DNA of 64,000 bases from Rutpela maculata (Eukaryota > Arthropoda > Insecta > Coleoptera > Cerambycidae). The notes beneath the pieces are model-generated. The model did no database searches. It had not been told where the DNA came from and saw only the letters and a program-made list of their open reading frames with translations. How positions within the stretch are numbered: position 1 is the first letter of the stretch; the number at the start of each line of letters is the position of its first letter. The stretch is from positions 367,227,249-367,291,248 of the forward strand of contig OW386285.2 of the NCBI GenBank assembly GCA_936432065.2. The letters are read 5' to 3'. Positions 1 through 12,302 of this stretch are shown here, piece after piece. The position numbers and the translations under genes were made by a program.

Positions 1-265
1 TTCCAAATATTTTTCAAATCTTTTTTTTGATATTAAGTCAAATGAATTCCTCGATCGATGACATTGATTAGAACATTTTTTTATATTTTTTTTGTCATTG
101 ACTTAGAAAATTTTCTAAATATTTTTCAAATCTTTTTTTGATATTAAGTCAAATAAATTCATTGATCGTTTGACATTGATTAGAAAATTTCTAAATATTT
201 TTTTTTTAAATATTTTTCAAATATATTTTTTTGATATTAAGTCAAATAAATTCTTCGATCACTTT
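1..265. repeat. AT-rich degenerate tandem repeat, about three copies
   Basis: The words AAATATTTTTCAAAT, GATATTAAGTCAAAT and GACATTGATTAGAA recur in the same order about three times, spaced roughly 90-110 bases apart. The array may start before the window edge. No coding potential is seen. Confidence 0.6.
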
Positions 266-940
266 GCAATCTACTTAGAGATAGTTAGCATATCTTAGTC
301 TTGTAAGAAGTTTATTAATATTAAGGTTTTTTTTTACAGTTAATAGTCACCATGATAACCACTTACCTTTACTTTAATATTATCGATTAAAATTATAAGT
401 TAAAGTTAACTGGTTCACTTCCTTATTTCTGGTATTTTTGATAGTTTGCCTTGCAGTAGTAAGTAATTGTAAATAAACTTGAGTAGTGGAAAACATTAGG
501 TTTCATTTTTATTTTTTTATGTTGTGTTGTGATGGGAGGGGATCATACAATGAATAAAGCCAACCATACACCCCTACATACGTATTAGTTAACAGTTAGT
601 TTCGTGGTTTGTGGGGCTGTTAAGAGTGAGGAGACAGACATTGTTGCTGGTTGGGTTAAAACTATGTGGCGCCCTTAAATATTTAAATTTTATAGTAAAC
701 ACGACCCATCTCCACTGTCGAAAAGCTAGCAGGCAACCTGCCCAGCACCTATACAATATTCCATATATGAGGCGTATGGTAGCAAATTGAAATTAGTGTG
801 TCAGTTGGTAAGTAGTGAGTCATTGGGGCGTTACATCTTCCATCGTTTCCATCGGTTTTTTTTTTCATTTTTGTATATAATAAGACGATAAATTTCTTTA
901 TAAACCAGTGATATAACACAAATTATTATATCATACAATA
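266..940. other. Non-coding sequence, nothing recognised
   Basis: AT-rich sequence with short, unconvincing open frames on both strands. I see no gene, RNA or clear repeat terminus. Confidence 0.5.
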
Positions 941-1480
941 CACTTGATTCTATTAACTCGGCATCTGTAGAAATTAATATGGGAGTGCCACACGGGTCGG
1001 TATTAGGTCCCATATTATTCTTATTATATATTAACGATCTGAATGGTTTGAGTACTTAGCAGATTTTACTTTTTACGCAGATCACAATGTTGGGAAAACA
1101 CAGGCATTAGTGTTTCACAATAGACAAAAGAAATGTGATTATCCAAATATTCAACTTGATAATACAATATCACAAGGACGTCCAATGTAAAATTTTTGGG
1201 TATAAATATTGACAGTTGCTTAAACTGGAAAAACCTTTGTGAATTACTGATAGCCAAATTACATTCAGTAGTTTATCAGTTCAAGAATGTAAAAAATGTT
1301 CTAAACATGGCTCAACTAAGGAATTTATATTTTGCTGAGGCTGATCCCACCCTATCAAATAATGTATTTTTAGCCCAAAAGCATGCGATAAGATGAATGG
1401 TAGGCTTATCCGTAAGAGAAACCTGTAAAAATACGTTTAAGGACTATATAATTTTCATTTTTGAACTATGTTTGTTTTTA
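941..1480 (+). pseudogene. Decayed LINE reverse transcriptase fragment
   Basis: Conceptual translation in shifting + frames shows the GVPHGSVLGPILFLLYINDL block (RT motif B plus the following helix). After it come a degraded active-site region and the 'KFLGINIDSCLNWK' block typical of Jockey/CR1-like non-LTR retrotransposons. Frames change and stops interrupt, so it is a dead fragment. The catalytic YADD box reads as a corrupted 'YADFTFYADHN'. It is not connected to the RT fragment further right, which lies on the other strand. Confidence 0.75.
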
Positions 1481-2456
1481 AAACAAGAGTAAATTTGTGT
1501 GTAACAATCATCTACATAATGTAAATACTAGGCAAAACATGATCTTTATGTGCCCTTCAGTAAATTAAATGTCTGTAAATTCACCCAGTTGTCTAGTTTT
1601 TAATCACCTCCAAAACATTGCATTAAACTTTCACTATTTAGAAAGAAGTATGTTTAAACAACAAAACCTTCTACAAACTAGAAGAATATTTTAATATGTA
1701 AAGATTTACTTCTTTTTCTCTCTCTCTTTTAGATATTAAGTCTGACTATTCCTATACAATATTGTATCATATTGTCATAAAAGGAAAATAAAGTTTATTA
1801 TTCTAAGCTAATTACAAAAATTAATCATACGATAAAATAGTTAGTTGGCATTGTTAAGATTACAAAGGTATTTAAACAATGCCTCCATTAATAACGAATA
1901 TACTAGGGCATACCTACGTCCTTTCAAGTTTTGTTTATAATATAAAGTTGTAATAAATATATTAATATATAACTTTACAAAATTGTTTGTTTTTGTTTAT
2001 TTGTTTATTGTTTAGAAAAATACAAATTCTTGTTGACAAACTTTAAAAAATAAAATAACAAATAAGTAAATAGATAATAAGTAACATAAAAATTGTATAA
2101 AATATGAAGAATACAATACATAGATAAACATTCATATTACTATAACATTATAATATAGATGTTAATATAATTTAAGTTTAACCGTTGCTGCACATTAATG
2201 AAATCACCTAAACTCTCTAACGAGCTTGTGCGTGATTTTCACAAATAAAGCAGCAACGTAACTAGATTATAGTATATGTGGAAAATTTTATATACATGGT
2301 AAGAACTAGATAAATACCTACATTTAAAATTTATTTTAATTTTAATTATTATATAGTGATGTGAGAAGGAGGATATTATATTCTTAATTTACTAGTGAGT
2401 GGGGTATGTTTATATATATTATATAGTTGTAATTATTATGGATATTGAACATTATA
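1481..2456. other. AT-rich non-coding sequence
   Basis: No ORF, RNA gene or repeat boundary that I can support. Part of it could be degraded LINE 3' sequence. Confidence 0.4.
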
Positions 2457-2850
2457 CTACTGGAAAATTACTTTTATTTGTCTGTAGTTTTCATTTAGAA
2501 ATAGTTTGAGATTTTTTTTTAATTCATGCTTCATAAATCGCTGGGTATGCATCTTCCGGTATATCGGCACTTGTATGGAAAGATTTTTGTTCCAGCGGGT
2601 TCCATAGTTATGGTTTACCACATTTGGTGGTGATTTAAACATGTACAGTAGACACTCATAAACATACAATTTTCTTACAGTAAACATACCTATTTCGTTA
2701 TACAATAAATCCGTGGGATATCGTTTTTCTTTATTAAATATTATTTTTAGTAAGGAATTCTGGGCAATTTCTAAATGTTTTAATGAGTTGTTAAAGAGTC
2801 CACCCCAGACTGTAATACCATACCTTATAAAAACCGCTGCCCAATGAATC
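2457..2850 (-). pseudogene. C-terminal part of a LINE ORF2 (reverse transcriptase thumb and tail)
   Basis: A - strand frame of about 130 codons carries 'YGITVWGG', then 'LEIAQNSLLKIIFNK', 'YPTDLLYNEIGMFTVRKLYVYE' split over two blocks, and a C-terminal 'GTRWN' region. This order is characteristic of the post-catalytic tail of Jockey/I-like LINE ORF2 proteins. The catalytic domain is absent. Its 5' side is cut off by the repeat element beginning near 2851, which supplies the apparent first residues, so the open frame is a fusion and not a real gene. Confidence 0.75.
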
Positions 2851-3502
2851 ACTACTTCCACATCGAGATTTTCTTTCGTCACTCACAACGAAAAAATTTT
2901 GTATGTGGAAATAATTGTTTATCGAACTTTAATAATATAATATTTGAAATCCTCTACCCCATAAAACGATAACCCACATCGGTAGTGGGATGGGGGTGCT
3001 AGGGGGTGGTAGTGGGGGTGGATGAAGTAAAAAATATTTTGAGGTTTCTGGTTCTTGTACACACACTAAATCACAATTTTTTTTATCCCCTTTAATAATG
3101 GGGTGGGGGCGGCTAATGCAAAATTTTTTTTTGAGACCTTAGCTTCTCTTGTATATACTAAATACCAATTTTATGGACTCTTACCTGCTCGATTTACCTA
3201 TTTACCCCAAATTTACCCCCCAACCCTTCGACGGAACAAGACGAAAATATAATCTAGTTCTAGATCTCGTTAAAGTACATACGTGTACCAAATTTCAAGT
3301 CAATATCTCAAACGGTTCCAGAGTAAACGTGCGCACAAAAAAAGTTACAGACCGACAGACAGACCGACAGACAGACAGACAGAATTTTTTTTTTCTCAAA
3401 CTTGAAATCTCGACGTTTCATGACATTCTAAGCCTATTTGAACAATAAAAAATTTTAAAATTTTTTGTGTCGTTACTATACTTCCACTGGATGTGGAAGT
3501 AA
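2851..3502 (+). mobile_element. TIR element, ACTTCCACATCCAG family, copy 1
   Basis: About 650 bp bounded by ACTTCCACATCGAG and CTGGATGTGGAAGT, which are inverted relative to each other. Internal hallmarks are a G-rich 'GTGGGGGTGG' zone, then a GACA-rich microsatellite, then 'CTCGACGTTTCATGACATTCTAAGCC'-type sequence in two halves. Three relatives lie at 7440, 19672 and 52584. The GACA repeat creates a spurious open frame rich in Thr-Asp-Arg-Gln. No transposase is present, so it is non-autonomous. Confidence 0.7.
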
Positions 3503-3750
3503 TATATATACGAGGATTAAAGGCGTATTTTCACTCCTTTTTTTTATGACTTCTCTAAAATAAACTATAATAAAATTATAAGGTTCGACTTTAGTTGAAG
3601 ACCATAAATCTAAAAGTGTTGTACTCAGTGGAGGCACAACATACATAATGGGGTTTGTTCATACTATTTGACGTAAATTAGGAAAATATCACTTCATAAA
3701 TATCATCACAAATATCAAAAATGATTTATCTGTAGCAGATTTTATATCAG

Positions 3751-3995
3751 CATATACACATAAGCTATGCAGCTTTAGGCGAGGATTGCAGAGTGGATAT
3801 ATCATCCTTCAAAGAGGATGTAAAGCAGTCGGTTCCATGACCATTAGATGTTAGATAAGGGAATCCGATACCTACTCTTCCTACGAGAGGAGGTTCGGTA
3901 AAATTTCCAGGTTGGAGGTAGCTCGTCTCCTGGCGTGGTGATTGGCCTTAGTTGCGGAAATGGACTGACGTTAAATAATTGAATAATAAAAAAGC
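3751..3995 (+). repeat. Dispersed repeat, probable LINE 3' end, copy 1
   Basis: Shares a long colinear stretch with 60980-61215, including GGATGTAAAGCAG, AAAATTTCCAGGTTGG, GTAGCTCGTCTCCTGGCG and GACGTTAAATAA. Both copies end in an A-rich tail in the same orientation, which fits a 5'-truncated LINE or a SINE. I cannot name the family. Confidence 0.55.
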
Positions 3996-4781
3996 TCTAG
4001 GTAACTTAAGACCGACGGTCATTTAATGTGGGCCAAGACTCACCCGGTCCATCCCCTAACGACGCCACCAGAGATGCGGCCAAGATCTACAAACTATACT
4101 ACATACATACCAGACCATACAAGTTGCATGGTAACTCGAATGTTACGTCAGCGTGTTTGCCTTTTAATATTGTTGTATTACTAGGTCGCGTGATAGCTAT
4201 GGAATTCAAGACAGAGAATGAGATAACGACGCGTTGTCGTGCCTGTCGACTATGATTGGTTAATAAGTTACGATCTAACCTGTCAGGTGTTTATACAGTA
4301 TCGGAAAGTCCTGGATTAGGTATTGCATAGTTTCAACGACTTAACCGACCGCCCACAATAAAGGCGTCTACCAGTGCTCTAGAAGAGGGGCAAATAGTGA
4401 CACGCGCATCAAGAAAATCATATGTACATCATTGACCATTTAAGTCTCTGAACCTTTTCAGCAGGCGTATAAACTGACATTTTGAGTAGCTACTAAATAA
4501 AAACAAATCAAACTTTTGTTTATTAGGCTAAACGAGAAATGAAGGGTGCAAGACGGAAACAAATTGAAATTCCGCAGATAGAGCTGCCCACGCACATGTA
4601 GTGGGGAAAGCAGGTGGCACGAGTAGGATGTGTTATACGATAAAAAAGAATAGCCTAGTTGCTTCGCTCTCGCTTGCTCTTATTGCCGTACCTAATCAAA
4701 CGCTTGCCGATACTGTATAGATTTTAGGATGTGGCAGGATTTCCTCGCAATGATTAATGGTAATGATCGTCAAAACTATAA
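3996..4781. other. Non-coding sequence between repeats
   Basis: No convincing coding frame; short open frames have no recognisable domains. Confidence 0.4.
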
Positions 4782-4934
4782 AGGGGTCTACACACGATCC
4801 AGCGGCAGGGACCCGACATTGTCGGTACGCTTTGAAGATAATTGGAATTCCAGCGGACCAGTTCAGTTTTACGAATGAGTTCAAAGCATGCCGACATGGC
4901 TGGCTCCCTGTCGCTGGATCGTGTGTAGACCCCT
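4782..4934. mobile_element. PIF/Harbinger-like MITE with TAA duplication
   Basis: 153 bp with terminal inverted repeats starting AGGGGTCTACACACGATCCA, flanked by TAA on both sides (4779-4781 and 4935-4937). The 3-bp T(W)A duplication and small size fit a Tourist/Harbinger MITE. Open frames crossing it are spurious. Confidence 0.7.
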
Positions 4935-5358
4935 TAAGAGTTTCTTCTAAATAAATGTCGTCCTATTTAACATTTTTTATAAACCCTTTCAGATATACAC
5001 ACTCACTGTTGTTATTTTTTAAAAATGTAAAAGATGTGTGTTGATGTAATGTATTTAAATATTGTGATAATTGATTCAATGTTATTTCGTTAAATTTGGG
5101 ATATTTATTATTAATTATTTACAATTTTAGTTTATTTACTTAACTACTTGTTTCTCTCAGTATTGACGGTCAGTCGGTGTATGATAATTTGAACCGTGAC
5201 ATTTTAACTACTGTGTTGATTTTCTCAAAATAAATACTTTGATATGTAGAATAATGAATAATATATTTAAATCCTGAGCCATGCGTATTGACCGTTACCG
5301 TAAAAAATTACAGACGATCATGAACAGTTAAAATTCTCATCACATACGTCTGAATTAG
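4935..5358. other. AT-rich non-coding sequence
   Basis: Nothing recognised. Confidence 0.4.
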
Positions 5359-5530
5359 CAGTGCACACTGCACAAGGGCCCAAACCTGCAGGGGGGGGGC
5401 TCTCTTAAGTTATGGCCTACATTTTTCTTGTTTTCGTGTGCTACATTTTTTCATTGAACAAATATTTCAAATGTGGCCTAGGGGCTCACTTTTCAGCACA
5501 AGGGCCCTACGACTCCTTACTCCGCCACTG
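5359..5530 (-). mobile_element. Truncated hAT-type MITE, relative of 56901-57100
   Basis: Reverse-complement relative of the 200-bp element at 56901. The shared parts are GGGCCCAAACCTGCA, a TGTGCTACATTTTTTCATTG block and the terminus CCGCCACTG. The left terminus is shortened or diverged. Confidence 0.6.
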
Positions 5531-5907
5531 ATATGAATGTCCCTAAAGTATTAAAGTATGAAGACGTAAGCCGCGCCTCTTGTCACTTTAAGGCCAAGGC
5601 GTAAAAAGTCGATAATCCCTTGAGATACTTTTAATCTTTTACGGGCATTTATACCGGGTGTCTCAGAATTACGTATAGGCGATATCTCCGTTATTTGAAA
5701 AGATAAAAATATAAATTAAAAAAAACTGAAAGACTCCATCTGATAATGTTGTAGAATCTCCCAAAATCGAAGGCAAAATAAAGATTCGACTTAGGTAAAA
5801 AATTCATTTAAAGGCATTTTCGATCATAACATACAAGTCTGGAAGGTTTCAAAGCAATAAACTAGCACAAAAGGACCGATATGAGTTCGTTAAGATATAA
5901 GACACAA

Positions 5908-6078
5908 CAGTGGCGCAGCCAGAAAATTCATCTGGGGGGGGCCAATAGAACCGATCTCCCCAAAGGACGAGAAAAATTTTCAGAAAATGGTTGAAAAATA
6001 TTATGTTGCTTCATTTTTTGGTTCATGGAAGAAGGCTTGGGGGGGGGGGGGGCATGCCCCCCTCTGGCTGCGCCACTG
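5908..6078. mobile_element. hAT-type MITE with 8-bp duplication AGACACAA
   Basis: 171 bp bounded by CAGTGGCGCAGCCAGA and its inverted copy TCTGGCTGCGCCACTG. A perfect 8-bp target duplication AGACACAA lies at 5900-5907 and 6079-6086. Terminal CAG...CTG and 8-bp duplication are the hAT signature. The core is G- or C-rich and non-coding. Confidence 0.85.
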
Positions 6079-6606
6079 AGACACAACCAGGTGAAAATTC
6101 GAAGAAACACACTTATAGTCCAGTCAACGGGGGGTTTCACCTTCAATTTGAGTGCTAATGAATAGATTTTGATGAAACTTTGTGCAATGTGTTTGTAGTG
6201 ACGTTAATAAAAAAGTTGAAAAAAAAAAGATTGAAGTAGGAAATGGTCGGAATTGGTAGAAAACAACCCCGTTTATCACGTAACTTGTAGAATTAGATCA
6301 AAAATGAAAAAAAAAAAAACAATATATTTACCATTCTTTGCCAAAAATAAGATGTTTTTACTCTGGTGAATTTTTTCGTAAAACGCATATTTTTCAAGAT
6401 ATGGCCATTTGAAAATTCCTAAAACTGGTGGAGGGGAAATGTAAAAGTTGAAAAAAAAAATCTGAAAAAATGCAGATGAATGTATCGTCGAAATACAAGA
6501 CTTTTTTTATTTTCAACTTTTCTGTAAAGTGCGTTTTCACCGAGTTTTTTTGGAAAAACATGAAAAACTACCCCTTTGAAATTGTAGCGCTTTAAAAATA
6601 ATTAAT

Positions 6607-7302
6607 TTAACCCTTTCGGACCCACATTTTTTTTAGGTGAGCAAAAAATTTGAAACTTGGTATATAAGTTCTTTAATTTTTTTAGTTATTTTTAGTTTGT
6701 GTCCGGAGTTCCTGACGTTGCCCGGTTTTGACCTTTGACCCGTGCACTACAGTGCACACTGGGACTTAACGGTATCATTACTACCTATTAAACGAAAATA
6801 AATTGTGTTTATTTTATTTATTTATTTTTTAATTTTATTTTTTTTCTAATTTTTTCAATTTTATTTGCCTTTTTACTAATTTTTTTCTCTCTTGTTTTCA
6901 ATTTGTTCTGGCATTTCAACATATTCGATTAGCTCCGGTGAGAAAACCCCAATAACTTTTGGTTCGTTTTGTGGTCGTGCTGAAGCTGTGATCTCTATCT
7001 CCTCTTCTTCATCAACCATGATAAACGCACTTTGCTAGCCTACATACAGTTATCAATTACCTAAATTTTGCCTTTTTGTTCTTACGAATCTGTTTGAAAC
7101 CCATCATCATTATCACTCAAATACCCTATATCCGACTGGTCATTCTCCAAGAGTTCCACTAAGTCTTCATGGGTTAAATACTTTTTATTCATTTTCAATG
7201 AAATATGCTATAATAAATATGTTTTTCAATAAAACATAAAAAAATGAGGTTAGAACTTTCAGTCAATATTACTCCACTAAAACCCAGGGTTAAAAGGGTT
7301 AA
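6607..7302 (-). mobile_element. piggyBac-like element in a TTAA site, with transposase remnants
   Basis: TTAA occurs at both ends. The internal termini TTAACCCTTT and AAAGGGTTAA (the latter diverged) are inverted, as in piggyBac elements. On the - strand, a short frame near 7195-7085 begins MNKKYLTHEDLVELLEN and contains 'YLSDNDDG', and a second frame near 7018-6885 begins MVDEEEEIEIT. Acidic N-termini of this kind are typical of piggyBac transposases. The DDD catalytic domain is missing. The element interrupts one arm of the 6121-9488 foldback, whose other arm shows the empty site. Confidence 0.65.
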
Positions 7303-7439
7303 AAATTTTAAAAAATTCAGACTTACGTACTGTGGCCTTCTAAACATTTTTTGTCTCTTGGAATTTTTTCATAACTTGCTAATTTTCCGAGTTACAGGCA
7401 GTTTTTCACGATAAATAATGTACTACATTTTTTGCACAT

Positions 7440-8069
7440 TTTCACAACGAAAAAATTTTGTATGTGAAAATAATTGTTTATAGAACATTAATAATATAAT
7501 ATTTGAAATCCTCTACCCCAAAAATCCATAAAACGATACCCCACATCGGTAGTGGGGTGGGGGTAGCGATAAGGGGTGGTAGTGGGGGTGGCTGAAGTAA
7601 AAAAATATTTTGAGGTTTCTGGTTCTTGTACACACACTAAATCACATTTTTTTTCATCCCCTTTAATAGTGGGGTGGGGGTGGTAATGGGAATGGCTAAT
7701 GCCAAAATTTTTGTTGAGACCTTAGCTTCTCTTGTATATAAGTAGGTACTAAATACCAATTTTATGGACTCTTACCTGCTTGATTTACCTATTTACCCCA
7801 ATTTACCCCCTTCGACGGAACAAGATGAAAATATAATCTAGTTCTAGATCTCGTTAAAGTACACATGTATACCAAATTTCAAGTCAATATCTCAAACGGT
7901 TCCAGAGTAAACGTGCGCACAAAAAAAGTTACAGACAGACCGACAGACAGAATTTTTTTCGCTCAAACTTAAAATCTCGACGTTTCATGATATTCTAAGC
8001 CTATTTGAATAATAAATGTTTTTTAAAATTTTTTTGTCGTTACTATACTTCCACTGGATGTGAAAGTAA
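7440..8069 (+). mobile_element. ACTTCCACATCCAG family, copy 2 (5' end missing)
   Basis: Colinear with 2883-3502 from the 'ACAACGAAAAAATTTTGTATGTG' region (two parts) through the GACA-rich tract to ACTTCCACTGGATGTG. The first 30 or so bases including the left terminus are absent. It lies inside the 6121-9488 foldback. Confidence 0.65.
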
Positions 8070-8099
8070 TTATATTGAACCTTTAAAAATGGTATAACA

Positions 8100-8790
8100 A
8101 TATAGTCGGGAGCCCTCCCTAGCTGTACGTGCACCCCCCGCCCGATCTTTGGGGACAATGTTTTTCATAAAGATTAATGCCTAAGGAACAATTTAAGACA
8201 TGTTCTAAAAAAAAAACTGGCTGTACTGTAAAATGGCGGCCAGACAAAAACTTTTTTCACAAAAAACAACGTGCATAAAATTTTCTACAATTTTGTACCT
8301 ATACAATATTTTGATAAGAGTTACCATTATCCAGATAAATGAGTCCAAAATTAAGAAAACATGGAAATTCATATATCGGTAAATTACTTAAGGAAATAAC
8401 TGACAATTATTGTAAGGCGTATAATATAACTTTATATTATTAACATAAAAATAAAATAAAATAAACTGAAAAAAATTAATAATAATAATAATATTATAAT
8501 TTGCAGACATTTATCTCGAAAACGGTAACAGTGGTAACTCCTATCTAAATATTGTATAGGAACAAAAATGTGGAAAATTTTATGCACTTTGTTTTTTATG
8601 CAGAAAGTTTTTCTCCATCTTTTTTAGTTTTTGTGTTAAATGACAAAAATCATATTTGCATTTTTTTTTAAAACGGACGCCATTTTGAAAGTGCAGCCAA
8701 TTTTTTTTTAGGACATGTCTTAAATTGTTCCTTAGGCTTTAATCTTTATGAAAAACATTGTCCTGAAGGATCGAGGGGGGGGCGTAGTAA
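8100..8790. mobile_element. Inner foldback element
   Basis: Arms pair around a centre near 8450. GACAATGTTTTTCATAAAG matches CTTTATGAAAAACATTGTC, TAAGGAACAATTTAAGACATG matches its complement at about 8716-8736, and ACCTATACAATATT matches AATATTGTATAGG. It is AT-rich and non-coding, and nested within the larger foldback. Confidence 0.65.
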
Positions 8791-9488
8791 TAGGTTTTAT
8801 ATTGTTTTATAATAATATATATAAATCACGCTCATTTTTCGAATTTTCATGTATTTTTTAATGTGCAAATGTAGTGCATTATTTATCGTGAAAAATTGCC
8901 TGTAACTCAGAAAATTAGCAAGTTACAAAAAGATTCCAAGAGACAGAAAATGTTTAGAAGGCCTCACTCTCACTGCATATGTCTGAATTTAAAAAAAAAA
9001 TTAAATTACATATTTTTAAAGCGCTACAGTTTCAAAGAAAGGAAGTTTCCATGTTTTTCCGGAAAAACTCGGTGAAAACGCACTTTACAGAAAAGTTGCA
9101 AATAAAAGTATTTCGATGATACATTCACATGAATTTTTTCAGATTTTTTGTTCAACTTTTACATTTCCCCTCCCCCACTTTTAGGAATTTTCGAGTGGCC
9201 ATATCTCGAAAAATATGCATTTTTCGAAAAAAATCACAAGGATAAAAACATCTTATTTTGGGTAAAAAAAAGTAAATATATATTTTTTTCATTTTTGACC
9301 TAATTCTACAAGTTACGGAACCCGTGATAAAAGGGGAGTTTTCTACACCTTGCGATCATTTCCTACTCTAATATTTTTTATAACTTTTTTATTAACGTCA
9401 TTACAAACACATTGCACAAGGTTTCATCAAAATCCATTAATTAGCACCCAAATTAGAGATTTTGGTCATTTTAGCGCTCCGTTGACTG

Positions 9489-10807
9489 CCCAGCAAACAT
9501 TTAGGTATTATTTGACGTCAAAACTACCTAAATTATGTATAATAAATTTAGTCGCAAAATTAGAATTAACCATGTTTTGGTAAAATTTACATTGACGCTA
9601 CGTGGAATCGATATAAGTGGAGAATAAGACGACGTCGAAATTAGGTTATATCGACTAAGACAGGTAAAATTACACATAAATCGTACTTGTAGTCGCACAA
9701 TATATTTGGTTAATAATACCTGTTTAGGTGAATTTGACTTAAATTCGATGTCAATTCGACATCGAGTTGACTAGCTTTAGGTAGAACTTACGTATTTAAG
9801 TATGTGAAATTGGAAAATGACACCAAGAGGAAAAAAATAAGGTTTTTATACCTATTTGGTAATTTTCTCTATAATATTGTTGTCAGTCACCTACAAATTT
9901 GAAGAGATACCTAACTCACAATGACGATACAAGATGAATGTCGGTAAATCCAATTTATAAGTGAAGTATTTGCAGTACTCGCTTGTTGAAATCAATGCGA
10001 CGAAAATTTTTTTGTGTATAATAGCAGTTGTACTTAAAATAACTCCTCCAAAATATTCATCTATAAGGAAATTCTTATTGCCAAGTAAAAAAATTATAGT
10101 GATAATGTGTGCCGAAAAGTATGCTATACTTGTTAAATATTAATTTACAGGTATAATTATGTATTTTTTTTAGCTTTTCGTCAGTTTGTTTCCATACACA
10201 CTCATTTTTAAAATTCTAATTTGGAATCATATTTCAACTGTGCTAACAAAATATGGCGTCTTGAGCTAATTTAACCTTAAAGTTAACTGCCTTTGTAAAT
10301 GCAACTACAAAAGATAATTGACTTAATGATTGAAATTAGGTAGATAAGTCAGATAGAATTTATCTATTTTGTCGACCTAATATTACTTCAAATGTGTATA
10401 ATAACAGTGACCAAAATAGGTTGCTATTTAGGTATACATTACGTAGGATTTACAACAAAATCTACCTAGTAAGATATTCGACTATTAGGAATATTTTTAG
10501 TCGCTAAAAAGGTAAATACTACCTAATTATATTACCTATTTCTACCCTATTGTAAATTTATCCTTCAGGTCATTTTTAGTAGTTTTTCACTCGCTGCTTT
10601 CGTTAAATTTACTTTCAAGGAAAATTGTGTATGAGGTAGATTAATTGGTATTATTTACGTAAACTGAAATCTAAAGTAAGACCAATTGGTAAATTTTTAT
10701 AGGAAGTGTATTTTTCTAGTCAATTTTACGTCATAATTACCGTAACAAGTAAATTCCTCATTTACCAAGTCGAATTGGAGCTAATTTTAACAAAAATGTT
10801 TGCTGGG
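9489..10807. mobile_element. TIR element with CCCAGCAAACATTT ends
   Basis: CCCAGCAAACATTT at the left and AAATGTTTGCTGGG at the right form short inverted termini about 1.3 kb apart. The interior is rich in degenerate TAGGTA/TACCTA words and holds no recognisable transposase. It abuts the right terminus of the 6121-9488 foldback. Flanking duplications were not found, so the class is unknown. Confidence 0.5.
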
Positions 10808-11456
10808 TGGACTATTAGGAAAATATGTTTTGGTCCAGGCCATGAGAGTGAAAGTATATTATGGTCATGGAAAAATAAACAATATACTTTTATGAAATTA
10901 TTTATAACTTTTTAAATTGTCCATAAAAGACAATAGAAATAAAGATACAGTCATTATGGGTATCATTCAAAAGAATGATTATAAACTTTTAACTATGCTA
11001 CGTATCAAAAAAGGTGAAATCGACAAATGGGGCGAAGGCGCGTAGCGTCTATAGGCAAATATTGGCAAAAAACAGTAAAAATGGACAAGGCAGGTTTCTC
11101 ACATAAAACAAGTTTGGATTCACCCAACGACTCATAATTTGGACAAAGCGATAATAAGAAAGCCAAATGCAGGGCTTTCCAAATGATAAAGTTATAGAGA
11201 AAACCGCCTTGTGCATTAAAAAGACAAAAATCCATTTTGCCAAAAAGTCGCTTGAAGGCGAAACGGTGTCATTTTCCCTATATTGAACCTGGATGGGGAT
11301 TATTAAGTCGTGGGACTGGCCGAACGTTATCAAACTCATGTATTAGTCGAACTCCGTTCTGTGAATGATATAATCATAATACAGAACTTTAAAGCTAATC
11401 AAAAGCGAATCGACATTTTTTTAAGTAGAATATTTTTATATTATTTTCAGTCGGCC
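10808..11456. other. Non-coding sequence, nothing recognised
   Basis: Overlapping open frames on both strands lack recognisable domains, and I regard them as chance frames. Confidence 0.4.
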
Positions 11457-12279
11457 ATAACACAGCCCCACAAAAAAAAAGTTCAGACCAGCGAACCAGA
11501 CCTATGTATCCCTATGTATTTTCGGTCGCTGAATCCGAATCCGAGGTCAAAAAAATATTTAGCTAGAGCCAAAAAACACCCCTGGACTGGGGTAAAAAGA
11601 ATTTTAAGCTACGAGAATAGTTGTTACATCCTAATCGATCGAATTATACAAATTAAGGTTAAACAGCAGCGTACATACAATAGATGTGAAACACACCCCC
11701 CAGTGAGGGGCGAAAACTAGCCCCCATTTATAAAAATCGATCCAAAACAGTAATAACTGCTGAAAAACTCAAAATGTCTAAGTTTTATTAAAGTGATTAT
11801 TTCACTCATTAACTCTATAGCCAATGAGAGCCCGTTTTTTCACAACATTGCACCAATCAAACGTCATTATTAGTGGTAATTCAAGCTAGATCGGCTTTTG
11901 ACAGTACCAACATGCAAAATTTATCGCTCTAATTTTTTAGGTCGCTGCAGCGGCAAATACTGCGATAATTTTTTGACGTTTTGTTTCGTGAAACATTTTC
12001 GGCAAATAGGGCAACTCCAGCTTTTAAATTTTATCTATAAATATCTTCTCTAGCTTATTACTAATTGTTTACTTACCTTGTAAATTGTAATATTGCATTA
12101 TGAAGTAGCAAACATAAACACACCACATATATAGTAAACAATCGTCAGTTGCCAAAGAGAACCTATCTGAAATATATAGGCTATAAGCCTTGCCTATCTG
12201 TAACTATTTCAGTTTGCCTACTTTTCAATCAGGTAACAATAATATACAAAGATTGTACTTAATATACTTAGCTCATAAT

Positions 12280-12302
12280 CAGGGTGTATTTAATACACCC
12301 TG
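12280..12302. mobile_element. Core-less palindrome with hAT-like ends
   Basis: CAGGGTGTAT and ATACACCCTG face each other with almost nothing between them. They are flanked by CTCATAAT (12272-12279) and CTTATAAT (12303-12310), a 7/8 match. The ends equal those of the 1.36-kb element at 21740-23102, so this looks like an extreme internal deletion derivative. Confidence 0.5.

Larger units (their letters stand above)
6121..9488. mobile_element. Long foldback element with three nested insertions
   Basis: The termini CAGTCAACGG (6121) and CCGTTGACTG (ending 9488) face each other. They continue inward as long inverted arms: TTTGATGAAACTTTGTGCAA / TTGCACAAGGTTTCATCAAA, then the 'AAAACATCTTATTTT', 'GTGAAAACGCACTTTACAGAAAAG' and 'TTCACGATAAATAATG' zones. 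The left arm is interrupted at 6607-7302 by a piggyBac-like element. The centre holds an ACTTCCACATCCAG-family copy (7440-8069) and a second foldback (8100-8790). No target duplication or transposase was recognised. Confidence 0.7.

Noticed and set aside
3149..3448. 99-codon frame rich in Thr-Asp-Arg-Gln repeats
   Set aside because: The repeat comes from a GACA microsatellite inside a dispersed non-coding element; the same frame recurs with different lengths in the 52584 copy.
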